Origin: a virus
Direction: 5' to 3' (one strand)
Virus record (IMG/VR): IMGVR_UViG_3300009151_000125
Location: 1-44,005 of that record
Length of the DNA stretch: 44,005 nt
Below are positions 19,573 to 26,335 of this stretch, in pieces; positions within the stretch are counted from its first letter, which is position 1; every line of letters begins with the position of its first letter. A model generated the notes under the pieces. The model had not been told where the DNA came from. It saw nothing but the letters and a program-made list of their open reading frames with translations, and did not search any database. Made by a program: the position numbers and the translations under genes.

Positions 19573-19644
19573 TGAAACGTAATTCAGTGGTAGAATGCTA
19601 TTCTGATACGATAGTCGTCGGCGGTTCGAATCCGCCCGTTTCAA
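19573..19644 (+). tRNA. tRNA-Ile(GAT)
   Basis: Acceptor TGAAACG/CGTTTCA (perfect), D-stem ATTC/GAAT, anticodon stem CTATT/GATAG with loop CTGATAC (GAT), T-stem GGCGG/CCGCC with loop TTCGAAT. Confidence 0.92.
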
Positions 19645-19649
19645 CATTC

Positions 19650-19737
19650 GGAGAGTTGGGTGAGTGGTTTAAACCAGCAGTTTGCTAAACTGCCGTATCT
19701 CTAAAGGATACCATTAGTTCAAATCTAATACTCTCCG
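19650..19737 (+). tRNA. tRNA-Ser(GCT)
   Basis: Acceptor GGAGAGT/ACTCTCC with discriminator G, anticodon stem GCAGT/ACTGC with loop TTGCTAA (GCT), long variable arm GTATC/GATAC, T-stem ATTAG/CTAAT with loop TTCAAAT. Last tRNA of the array. Confidence 0.95.
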
Positions 19738-19791
19738 CAAAAAATTAGATAAAATTCACATAAAAATTGACTAAAACCAAAACTTTTACTA

Positions 19792-19799
19792 TATTTATA
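19792..19799 (+). promoter_or_regulatory. phage-type box TATTTATA, 52 nt before a lipoprotein gene
   Basis: TATTTATA lies upstream of a long A-rich leader for the small lipoprotein gene at 19844. Confidence 0.4.
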
Positions 19800-19843
19800 G
19801 TCTATTAAGTTTAAAAAACATTAAAAACAAAAAACAAACATTT

Positions 19844-20008
19844 ATGAAAAAAATCGTAGCATTATTTGCAATCGTAGCATTAGTTTCTTGCGGAAACGGA
19901 ACATCAACTCAAGTAAAATCTGATTCTTCTACTGTTGTAGTAGATTCAACTAAAACTGACTCTACAGTAGTTAAAGTAGATTCTGCAAAAGCCGAAAAAG
20001 TTAAATAA
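19844..20008 (+). CDS. small lipoprotein, 54 aa
   Basis: MKKIVALFAIVALVSCGNG is a compact signal peptide with lipobox VSC and the lipidated Cys at 16. The mature 39 residues are Ser/Thr/Val/Lys/Asp-rich low complexity (VVVDSTKTDSTVVKVDS), like the many tiny lipoproteins of Flavobacteria, so host origin is plausible. The A-rich leader and a terminator right after the stop mark it as a monocistronic gene. Likely role at the host envelope; nothing more specific can be said. Confidence 0.7.
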   Translation: MKKIVALFAIVALVSCGNGTSTQVKSDSSTVVVDSTKTDSTVVKVDSAKAEKVK

Positions 20009-20030
20009 TATAACTTTTTCTTAAAACAGA

Positions 20031-20057
20031 AAACCCATCTTACGATGGGTTTTTTTA
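20031..20057. terminator. terminator between convergent genes
   Basis: AAACCCATC-TTAC-GATGGGTTT followed by TTTTT on the plus strand, preceded by an A-rich stretch (AAAACAG), so it may also work for the minus-strand gene ending at 20055. Confidence 0.8.
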
Positions 20058-21269
20058 TTTTAATAAGTTTTTAATTCTTTCTATATTTTCATCAATTTTT
20101 TTACTACTCATACTATTTTTATTAAAGAAATTTTTAAGTTTAGGTTCTCCTCCCTTAGTCATTGATGGTATTTTATCATTTATTTTTTTACCTAACCCAA
20201 GTATTTTTTTACCTATCCATGGGTAAAATGGATCATAATATTCTGTTTCTTTTTTATCCTTATCTTTGTCCTTATCTTTATCATCATCTTTCTTTTTATT
20301 TATATTATTAGTTGAAATTTCTTTATCTAAAATTATAGGTAAATTTAATTTAGTCCATGATTTATCGTATAATGAAACTGTTACATCAGAAGATGTTTTT
20401 CCTAAAATATCTCCCTTAAATATTTTTTGACCATCTCTAACTTCAGGGTTAGATATACCACAAAATAATAAATAATAAGTCTTATCTTCAATAGAATGTT
20501 GAATTGTTATTTGATTAGGACAACGACCTTCAGAATGATAGTTATTAATTACACCATTAGTTGGTGATTTTATCTTAGTATTCGTACTACTTGGGATAAT
20601 AATTGAAGTATTATTACTTGAAATTCTATCACCTAATTTTGAATATATTTTTTCTTCTTTTATTCCGAGTTGTGATGCGGTATTTTGCAATGCTTTAACT
20701 GTTGCATCATTATAGTCTATATGACTAGTTCCGAATTGGTCATCGTTTGGTTGTTGTGTTGTTCCGGATTGTGTTGTTCCAGATTGTGGACTAGTTGCGA
20801 CTGAGTTTCCTCCATTTGTGTTAGATACGTGAACATGATTATCATGACCTTTAAATCCAAACGTTAAAACAGCTTTAGGATTTCCTGTTTCTGAATTTTT
20901 TACATATCCCATTTTAACCAATGCATTTACAAATTGGTCTGCATCTGATCTATTTGCGAGACTAACATTTTTACCATTAATCATTGCAATATCAACTGCA
21001 TTTCCACTTGGATGTCTTGAAGGAAGACTTTCATGACCTGATTGAGCTGTAGTAATACTAACATTAACATTCGCGGCTTTAGCTGCGTCTTGGACATCTT
21101 TTAAAAGTTGTTGATTAATATTATCTCTTGATGGATAACTATTTGCTCCGTCTCTAAAATCTACATTGGGACCAGGGTCAATAGCTTCTGTTGCCAAGTC
21201 TTTTTTAAAATCTCTTTTTAAATCTGAAAGAATATCGTAAGTCTCATTAATTTTTTTAATTTCAATCAT
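20055..21269 (-). CDS. M15-type peptidoglycan peptidase fused to an M23-like domain
   Basis: 404 residues. Residues ~35-155 form a peptidase M15-like domain: SRHPSGNAVDIA at 84-95 (zinc His86 and Asp93) and HVH at 145-147 (third zinc ligand), the layout of phage endopeptidases and D-Ala-D-Ala carboxypeptidases. After a Gln/Thr linker, ~215-315 looks like an M23/LytM beta domain (IKSPTNGVI, NQITIQHS, VRDGQKIFKGDILGKT), but the final HxH is absent (VTVSLYDK), so that half is probably a non-catalytic binding module. A KD-rich linker and a basic tail follow. Likely a virion-associated or lysis enzyme cutting peptide cross-links. A TATTTATT box sits 11 nt before the ATG. Confidence 0.75.
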   Translation of the reverse strand: MIEIKKINETYDILSDLKRDFKKDLATEAIDPGPNVDFRDGANSYPSRDNINQQLLKDVQDAAKAANVNVSITTAQSGHESLPSRHPSGNAVDIAMINGKNVSLANRSDADQFVNALVKMGYVKNSETGNPKAVLTFGFKGHDNHVHVSNTNGGNSVATSPQSGTTQSGTTQQPNDDQFGTSHIDYNDATVKALQNTASQLGIKEEKIYSKLGDRISSNNTSIIIPSSTNTKIKSPTNGVINNYHSEGRCPNQITIQHSIEDKTYYLLFCGISNPEVRDGQKIFKGDILGKTSSDVTVSLYDKSWTKLNLPIILDKEISTNNINKKKDDDKDKDKDKDKKETEYYDPFYPWIGKKILGLGKKINDKIPSMTKGGEPKLKNFFNKNSMSSKKIDENIERIKNLLK

Positions 21270-21272
21270 ATT

Positions 21273-21280
21273 AATAAATA
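21273..21280 (-). promoter_or_regulatory. phage-type box TATTTATT, 11 nt before ATG
   Basis: TATTTATT on the minus strand begins 11 nt upstream of the M15/M23-like gene start at 21269. Confidence 0.5.
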
Positions 21281-21300
21281 CTACGATATTAGATAAAAAA

Positions 21301-21320
21301 AAACCGAGGTAACTCGGTTT
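21301..21320 (-). terminator. terminator after the DUF2061 gene
   Basis: On the minus strand AAACCGAG-TTAC-CTCGGTTT is followed by a T-run, overlapping the stop codon region of the gene at 21319-21681. Confidence 0.82.
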
Positions 21321-21681
21321 ATCTATTTGAAGAATAATTTAATACTTTCTTTTGTGTTGGTTGATTCAAATTAGTAGGTTCTTTACTAAATGTTTCAGAT
21401 TGAACTTGGTCTAATACTTTTGTCTCAACCTCATTTAATTGAACCTTTTTTGACTTTGGTTTTTTATCCTCAATTAAACCAAATTTAATCCATCTATACC
21501 ATATCCTTTCATGAAAATAATATATTACAGGTTTAAATATCATTTCAGCAACTCCAAACGCCGCTCCAATTTTAATACTACCAGTTATACACCACATAAT
21601 TAAAAATCCGGCAAATGTGCTAATAATTCTATAACTTATTGTTTTTCCTATATGCCTTTTGGTTGATACTTTATAACTCAT
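21319..21681 (-). CDS. DUF2061 membrane protein, 120 aa
   Basis: The N-terminal 70 residues match the DUF2061 pattern: RHIGKTISYRIISTFAGFLIMW, then GSIKIGAAFGVAEMIFKPVIYYFHERIWYR, with two short membrane helices and the conserved HERxW. The C-terminal 45 residues are hydrophilic and Lys/Glu/Gln-rich and are probably cytoplasmic. DUF2061 proteins are common in marine bacteria and in some phages; function unknown. A folded RNA element lies in the presumed 5' leader (21722-21784). Confidence 0.8.
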   Translation of the reverse strand: MSYKVSTKRHIGKTISYRIISTFAGFLIMWCITGSIKIGAAFGVAEMIFKPVIYYFHERIWYRWIKFGLIEDKKPKSKKVQLNEVETKVLDQVQSETFSKEPTNLNQPTQKKVLNYSSNR

Positions 21682-21721
21682 ATTGAATAATTATCATGAA
21701 AATTGAATTATGTGTTCACGG

Positions 21722-21784
21722 ACTGGTGAGATATTATATTTCGGAGTGAACTTTCTTTCACCGACGCAGTCGATTACCACCAGT
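21722..21784 (-). promoter_or_regulatory. structured leader element upstream of the DUF2061 gene
   Basis: On the minus strand ACTGGTG and CACCAGT form a perfect 7-bp closing stem around a second hairpin TCGG-TGAA...TTCA-CT-CCGA with loop AGAAAG. It lies ~40 nt upstream of the DUF2061 start, in a 119-bp gap without genes. Could be a cis-regulatory RNA or an independent small RNA. It matches no riboswitch I can name. Confidence 0.45.
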
Positions 21785-21800
21785 TTAACCATTTTGAAAT

Positions 21801-21989
21801 TTAAGACTTTTTATTTTCCTCCATCTCAATTCTGTTTTTTAAATCTAATTCAATAATTTTATTTTTCCACTCTTTCCAAATCTCAAAATCTTGTAAATTT
21901 TGAATTGTCTTCTCATGTAGTAAAACAAATCCCTCAGGAGCAACTCCTGAATATCTATTCTTAACTATCTCATTTATTGATATCTTCAT
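21801..21989 (-). CDS. hypothetical protein, 62 aa
   Basis: A small charged protein: MKISINEIVKNRYSGVAPEGFVLLHEKTI, then a helix (QDFEIWKEWKNKIIELDLKN). The start overlaps the 3' end of the HAD phosphatase gene by 20 bp in another frame, so translation is probably coupled. No family recognised; no membrane helix. Confidence 0.55.
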   Translation of the reverse strand: MKISINEIVKNRYSGVAPEGFVLLHEKTIQNLQDFEIWKEWKNKIIELDLKNRIEMEENKKS

Positions 21990-22578
21990 TTAATTTTTTG
22001 ATTATTTTATCTTTTAACCCTGTTTGTTTTAATCCTTCTCCACTCTTAGTTAAAAAGAAATTGTCAACTGGTTTTAATCCACCTTGTCTTAAATCCAAAT
22101 CGTCAATTGCGATGAATTCAGTTACATTATAATCCTTAACAAATTTATCAACCTCAAAAAATCGATTTCTTTCTAAATCAAAAGATGATTTTAAATTTTC
22201 GGTTACAAATTTAGGTGAACGGATTACACCATTTTCCTTAAAAATAGTGTCTAATTGTGATAAATCCCAATGTAATTTCCAATCTGAACTAAGAACGATG
22301 ACCGCTTCAGTTTTCTCTAATATTTCGTTAAAAACTTTAACACATCCTTTATCAAATCCGTACGGTACTCTTAATTCTTTCGCCCAATCATTGTTTTGAC
22401 TAAATTTATTTCGGTTTCCCATAAATTGTTTATCGGTAGCCAATACACCATCTATGTCTAAAAATATTACTTTCATATTTGTTAATTTTTGTATATGTTC
22501 ACTAATAGTAAGTTCTTCACATTTCCAACACCATTCATTATCTTGTGTGTCCCAAATATGTCTATCGCATTTTGCCAT
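21970..22578 (-). CDS. HAD-family phosphatase with N-terminal zinc-ribbon-like motif
   Basis: 202 residues. The N-terminus has CDRH (C4, H7) and CWKC (C17, C20), a possible zinc site. The HAD domain begins at ~36: FLDIDGVL (nucleophile D41 and acid D43, motif I), VLSSDWK (motif II) and AIDDLDL (motif IV). The pattern fits HAD phosphatases, including the kind fused to 'Swiss army knife' RNA-repair proteins, so a role in RNA end or nucleotide dephosphorylation is possible but unproven. The longer start is favoured by a TATCTTTA box exactly 12 nt upstream; an internal ATG at the HAD start is the alternative. Confidence 0.78.
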   Translation of the reverse strand: MAKCDRHIWDTQDNEWCWKCEELTISEHIQKLTNMKVIFLDIDGVLATDKQFMGNRNKFSQNNDWAKELRVPYGFDKGCVKVFNEILEKTEAVIVLSSDWKLHWDLSQLDTIFKENGVIRSPKFVTENLKSSFDLERNRFFEVDKFVKDYNVTEFIAIDDLDLRQGGLKPVDNFFLTKSGEGLKQTGLKDKIIKKLNEDINK

Positions 22579-22582
22579 AATG

Positions 22583-22590
22583 TAAAGATA
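22583..22590 (-). promoter_or_regulatory. host-type box TATCTTTA, leaderless spacing
   Basis: TATCTTTA on the minus strand begins 12 nt before the ATG at 22578. One base away from TAnnTTTG. Confidence 0.5.
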
Positions 22591-22654
22591 CGATATTTAT
22601 ATTAAAATACCAAGGTTATTTAACCTATAAAATTTAAACAGTAATAAATGGAAG

Positions 22655-22879
22655 ATGGAGATAAACAGAAAAACGTGGAGAGGAACCTTTCAGGAGAATC
22701 TTTCTCAAATATTTTTAATGCTGGCACTGTTTTTCAATCCTTTTGGATTCGATGCCGTTCAATATTCCCTAATATTACTGACAGGCAGTTTATGGAAAGC
22801 GAACTTCGTCTTGTATTGTATAGCGGGAGTATTTTTTGGTTGTTATATCTACTTTCGCAGATTATCTAAAAAAAATTAA
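22655..22879 (+). CDS. small two-helix membrane protein, 74 aa
   Basis: Two plus-strand frames overlap here. I choose the one from 22655 because it makes a sensible membrane protein: polar MEINRKTWRGTFQENLS, a helix (IFLMLALFFNPFGFDAVQ), a second helix (ANFVLYCIAGVFFGCYIYF) and a basic end RRLSKKN. The helix-NPFGFD-helix arrangement is typical of small phage or bacterial inner-membrane proteins. Function unknown. It overlaps the 3' end of the convergent gene by 4 bp. The TATTTATA at 22594-22601 may be its promoter. Confidence 0.65.
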   Translation: MEINRKTWRGTFQENLSQIFLMLALFFNPFGFDAVQYSLILLTGSLWKANFVLYCIAGVFFGCYIYFRRLSKKN

Positions 22880-24369
22880 AGAGCTCTTAATTCACCATTT
22901 TTAAATGATTCAAAATTTGGACCAGGTATTATAATAAAACGTCTACCTTCTCTTTTGTATTGGATAATACCTGCCAAAACAGCGGCAGAAAAGAATGATG
23001 AATATTGACCATCCCACCTACTTGCCGCTGAAAATTCAGAACTTCCTGGTCTGGCATATTCTTTTTTACCATCAACAACTCTTGATTTAAGAGTACCGAT
23101 ATATTCCAAGAAATCTAATTTTGTTCCATTATCATATCCCGCATCTAAATAATCAACCATTTTTTTAATCATTCCTTTGTTTTTACCAAAGGTATAACCG
23201 CTATTTGGTTTGTTCCAAACTTTTGATGTTTCTGTACCAGATGCTTTTCGAACAAGTTTTGGGTTATTTTGAACATGTGTTAATATTCTGCTGCCAATAT
23301 GTTTTCTAATTCCTTCGGCCATTTGAGAAATAGTGTTTTGAATAATGTAAGTTGAATCAATTCCCCATTCTTCTAAACCGAGGTCTACATGATATGGTGT
23401 ATTATCGTCACTCATAAACCCTATACTAGCAGTAAATGACTTAGTATCTTTAGTATCATATTTAATAAACATTTGATATTCATCAAAGAATCTGTTAGTA
23501 CTCTTTGAATCAATTAATGATACTGTAACCATACCTCCAGAACGTCCAAAATCAAAATTAGGAATATTTTCAAATCCTCTTACAAATACTGATAAAGTAT
23601 AAGTTGATTGTAAATAATTTTTAATGTCTACTGAGGTGTAACCCATTGAGTTAAAAACTGATATTAATAGTTTGGAAGTACCACTTGTTCTAATTATTTC
23701 ATAATCTTTGTTAATTGCATCTATTATTTCAGGAAATGCGTAATTCATAACATCAATTTCTCTTTGGTTCATTGGTACGTCTTGAGAATCATAATATCTT
23801 GTATGTCCTTCATTATCAAAATGAATTGCAATTTTTGAATAAGTTCTGTTTGTGGAATTGTCTTTGTTAATAATAAAATAAAGGGCTTGGTTACCTTGAG
23901 TATATCTTCCAAAATGTCCTGAGCTATGTGAGGATACACACCATTTTGTGTTGTAACCGTATTTACAGGAAGCTTCCTCGGTTTTTGGTTTTATAACTAA
24001 AAACTTATTATCTTCGTAAATCTTATCAGCTTGTTTTTCTAATTCTTTCTCTTTTTCTTTCTCATGAAATGGTTTTAAAGCTTCTTCCAATTCAGAAAAA
24101 GTATTGTATTGATTGATATCTTTCTTTTTTAATTGAGATTGGTATTTGTCAAAATCTTTTACTAAATCAACGGCAATATCAACATTCATGTCAATATCCG
24201 AATTTGGGTCTAAAACCTTTAAGATAAAATCTGTGTATTTGTGATTAAAATCTTGTAAATCAGAAATACCCAACACAAAGTCTAACACTTCATCATCAAA
24301 CTTGCTTGAATATTTTTTCTTTAAATCTTCTTTTCTACCTTCTTTAACAAGGATTGATATTAATTTCAT
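22876..24369 (-). CDS. hypothetical protein with TKWC motif, 497 aa
   Basis: A soluble protein of 497 residues. An N-terminal helical part ends in a Lys/Glu-rich coiled segment (HEKEKEKELEKQ). The central segment YGYNTKWCVSSHSSGHFGRY...ALYFIINKD is a recognisable motif (GxxTKWC followed by a Gly/Tyr turn and a beta hairpin) that recurs in unknown proteins of large phages. The C-terminal half contains two beta-rich regions and ends in a possible winged-helix-like segment (AASRWDGQYSSFFSAAVLAGIIQYKREGRRF). No catalytic call. A TATTTATT box lies 11 nt before the ATG. Confidence 0.65.
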   Translation of the reverse strand: MKLISILVKEGRKEDLKKKYSSKFDDEVLDFVLGISDLQDFNHKYTDFILKVLDPNSDIDMNVDIAVDLVKDFDKYQSQLKKKDINQYNTFSELEEALKPFHEKEKEKELEKQADKIYEDNKFLVIKPKTEEASCKYGYNTKWCVSSHSSGHFGRYTQGNQALYFIINKDNSTNRTYSKIAIHFDNEGHTRYYDSQDVPMNQREIDVMNYAFPEIIDAINKDYEIIRTSGTSKLLISVFNSMGYTSVDIKNYLQSTYTLSVFVRGFENIPNFDFGRSGGMVTVSLIDSKSTNRFFDEYQMFIKYDTKDTKSFTASIGFMSDDNTPYHVDLGLEEWGIDSTYIIQNTISQMAEGIRKHIGSRILTHVQNNPKLVRKASGTETSKVWNKPNSGYTFGKNKGMIKKMVDYLDAGYDNGTKLDFLEYIGTLKSRVVDGKKEYARPGSSEFSAASRWDGQYSSFFSAAVLAGIIQYKREGRRFIIIPGPNFESFKNGELRAL

Positions 24370-24372
24370 ACA

Positions 24373-24380
24373 AATAAATA
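24373..24380 (-). promoter_or_regulatory. phage-type box TATTTATT, 11 nt before ATG
   Basis: TATTTATT on the minus strand begins 11 nt upstream of the start at 24369. Confidence 0.5.
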
Positions 24381-24390
24381 TACCAATAAG

Positions 24391-24741
24391 TTACTTCCAA
24401 AGAAATTGGATTGATAATATTATAAAACATAAGAATAGACATACTGATGTTTTTAATGTTAAAGGTTCTTTGAGTAGAAACCAAGACATTGCAGTAAAAA
24501 CTATAACACCCAAACTAAACCCTATTAGACGATTTGGCCACGTTTGTCCTCCCCACAGTTCGACCATTGTTCTGCTTGCCATAATGACGTAATACCCTAT
24601 AGGAATCCCTAATATTGCCATAATCATTGGGTTGTCTTTTATCCATTTATTAAAGAGATGTCCTTGTAGTTGGTAAAATGTGAAAACTTGCGACACTAAA
24701 TAAACAAATAAGACAAAAAAAATTGATGATACCTTATTCAT
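24391..24741 (-). CDS. four-helix membrane protein (DMT/SMR-like), 116 aa
   Basis: I start at the ATG at 24741; a longer frame would run back through a terminator into the tmRNA. Four hydrophobic helices are seen at about 5-25, 38-52, 69-85 and 96-113. The segment IMASRTMVELWGGQTWPNRLIGF separates helices 2 and 3, and LLKEPLTLKTSVCLFLCFIIL forms the last. Size and spacing resemble small multidrug resistance / drug-metabolite transporter half-molecules, including the conserved 'EPLT' near the last helix. Possibly host-derived. Transport substrate unknown. Confidence 0.65.
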   Translation of the reverse strand: MNKVSSIFFVLFVYLVSQVFTFYQLQGHLFNKWIKDNPMIMAILGIPIGYYVIMASRTMVELWGGQTWPNRLIGFSLGVIVFTAMSWFLLKEPLTLKTSVCLFLCFIILSIQFLWK

Positions 24742-24770
24742 TTTGTAATGATAATAAAATAAATGAAATA

Positions 24771-24800
24771 AAAAAGGGTTCAAAATAGAACCCTTTTTTA
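24771..24800 (-). terminator. terminator of the tmRNA
   Basis: AAAAAGGGTTC (24771-24781) pairs with GAACCCTTTTT (24788-24798) around a 6-nt loop. On the minus strand it follows the tmRNA 3' end within 8 nt. Confidence 0.85.
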
Positions 24801-24805
24801 TTATG

Positions 24806-25201
24806 TGGTGGAGGTGCAGGATTCCGCCTCCTGGTCTTGTTCGCCACACCATAGATGGACTACACGTTTAGTACAACATCGGTTCTCAATGTTACGAAAT
24901 ATTAGGTTTGATATAAGTGAGAAACTAACCTACAAACAACTTGGTCTCAGAGTTATTTTAGAGGAGCTCTGACCTGTGACCCCTTTGACTCATTTCTGTT
25001 CCAAGGTACGTATGAGAAACCCCGTGGTTGTTCTCTACAATTAAGCAGCAACAACAACAGCTTCTCTAGTTAAACCTAAAGTAGCCATTTTAGACAATGT
25101 ATTGTCATTTGAATTTTATCATCATAGATTTAAGTCATAGATGAAGTTTGACTACGTGCCCATTTACCATATAAACGCCAATCAATGCTAACGTCACCCC
25201 C
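24806..25201 (-). ncRNA. ssrA: tmRNA (ssrA), tag ending AVVVAA
   Basis: On the minus strand the 5' end GGGGGTG (25201-25195) pairs with CACCTCC (24816-24810), leaving discriminator A and an encoded CCA at the 3' end. A short frame ends GTT GTT GTT GCT GCT TAA (stop 25043-25041) and encodes ATLGLTREAVVVAA (25085-25044). The stop is followed by a stem GAGAA/TTTCTC, as in helix 5. CACGTAGT near the 5' part is nearly complementary to ACTAAACGTG near the 3' part (helix 2). The T-arm stem CAGGA/TCCTG is intact, but its loop GGCGGAA lacks the usual TTC. 396 nt total. tmRNA with SmpB frees stalled ribosomes and tags the product for proteolysis. The first tag codon is inferred. Confidence 0.85.
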
Positions 25202-25220
25202 ATATGTTAAAGAACTTATT

Positions 25221-25251
25221 CAAAGATAAGTATAAATATTGAAATTCCAAA
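25221..25251 (-). promoter_or_regulatory. host-type promoter TTTG-N19-TATCTTTG of tmRNA
   Basis: On the minus strand TTTG (25251-25248) and TATCTTTG (25228-25221) are 19 bp apart. The tmRNA 5' G lies 20 nt behind the box, leaving a short 5' precursor for RNase P. Confidence 0.8.
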
Positions 25252-25260
25252 TAAAACCGG

Positions 25261-25268
25261 TATTTATA
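25261..25268 (+). promoter_or_regulatory. phage-type box TATTTATA, 14 nt before ATG
   Basis: TATTTATA lies 14 nt upstream of the ATG at 25275 and decides this start over an earlier in-frame TTG at 25239. Confidence 0.5.
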
Positions 25269-25274
25269 AACAAT

Positions 25275-26315
25275 ATGGCATCATTTGACACATTTATGGC
25301 TTTGAGGGATTACGTTAAAGGTAAAATCCAAAAATCAGAATTAGAGGATTCTGATCCAGACATTTATCATGTTCGAGAAGACAGGTCTAACCGTGGACAA
25401 AGCGTTATTAAAATAGGTTTTAATGATGATAAATTTTGGGAAAAAGTAGGTTTACACGAAGATGATGTTTGGTTTATGAAGATGCTTAAATCACCTTATT
25501 CGGATTATGAGTTTAGGGATTCGTATAGTGTTACTGATGATTTTAGAAATGGGTATATCATTTTTTATGACTTTAATGAGGATAATATTGAAAAATTAAA
25601 ACGAATATCAAGATACATTTATCCTAAAAAATTTGACTTGGAGAATGAAGATTTTAGGTGTGACTTTGCCGACAAATTATTAAGTTCATTTAAAAGTCAA
25701 ACTCAAGATATTATTTACGACTACCAAACTGAAAAAAATAGGGAAATGACACAAGTTGCTGAAGAAAGCATTGATAAAGAGTTAAATAACTATTTTAATG
25801 AATTTGGGTTTACCTTTGTAGCTGACGATGAATTTACAACAACTGTCGCAAATCTCATGATGTGGTATATCAGGGAAAATTCATTACAACTCTCAATTTC
25901 AGAATTATTACCTAAAATTTTTAGTTCAAGTAAACTTTCAATAGGTGGATGGCAAGAAAATTCTTATGAATTTCAAGATTCTGAAAAATTTGATAGTATT
26001 TCATTTAATAATTATGCTGAACGTAAATTAGATGAAATAATTGAAAAGATTGAAGATGGTGCGGATGATGATTTTAATATGCAAGATTATATTGCTATGA
26101 TAGATAGAGTTAGTAAAAAGTTTGAGGTCGGTAGATGGTATAATTTACCAAAAAAGAAAGATATTAGGTTTTATGTTGAAAATTTTGAAATGAACCCAAA
26201 TAAGGTTGTCGTTAAACTTTCTAGGGCACTCCAACAAAAAAAATTAAAATTAAGTGAAGAGAATTTTTACCACTTACTTTATCAACCTACATTATTTAAT
26301 TTGGAAGAAATATAA
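25275..26315 (+). CDS. hypothetical protein, 346 aa
   Basis: Begins MASFDTFMALRDYVKGK. A soluble, acidic, helix-rich protein with many Asp/Glu/Tyr/Phe (for example DDVWFMKMLKSPYSDYEFRD). No cysteine cluster, signal or membrane helix. Regular helical segments such as FNNYAERKLDEIIEKIEDG suggest a multi-helix bundle. No family recognised. A host-type promoter separates it from the M20-like peptidase gene that follows after 20 bp. Confidence 0.65.
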   Translation: MASFDTFMALRDYVKGKIQKSELEDSDPDIYHVREDRSNRGQSVIKIGFNDDKFWEKVGLHEDDVWFMKMLKSPYSDYEFRDSYSVTDDFRNGYIIFYDFNEDNIEKLKRISRYIYPKKFDLENEDFRCDFADKLLSSFKSQTQDIIYDYQTEKNREMTQVAEESIDKELNNYFNEFGFTFVADDEFTTTVANLMMWYIRENSLQLSISELLPKIFSSSKLSIGGWQENSYEFQDSEKFDSISFNNYAERKLDEIIEKIEDGADDDFNMQDYIAMIDRVSKKFEVGRWYNLPKKKDIRFYVENFEMNPNKVVVKLSRALQQKKLKLSEENFYHLLYQPTLFNLEEI

Positions 26316-26323
26316 TTTTTTTG

Positions 26324-26331
26324 TATCTTTG
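26324..26331 (+). promoter_or_regulatory. host-type box TATCTTTG, leaderless spacing
   Basis: TATCTTTG begins exactly 12 nt before the ATG at 26336. An apparent upstream TTG start lies inside this promoter and is rejected. Confidence 0.65.
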
Positions 26332-26335
26332 TTAT

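Noticed and set aside
22648-22869. Plus-strand reading frame of 73 aa overlapping the membrane-protein gene at 22655
   Set aside because: The alternative frame (22655-22879) gives two clean membrane helices and a basic C-terminus, while this one has no coherent pattern. Only one can be real.
24742-24852. N-terminal extension of the membrane-protein gene at 24391 (37 extra residues)
   Set aside because: It would start inside the tmRNA acceptor/T-arm region and pass through the tmRNA terminator. The ATG at 24741 gives a normal membrane-protein start.
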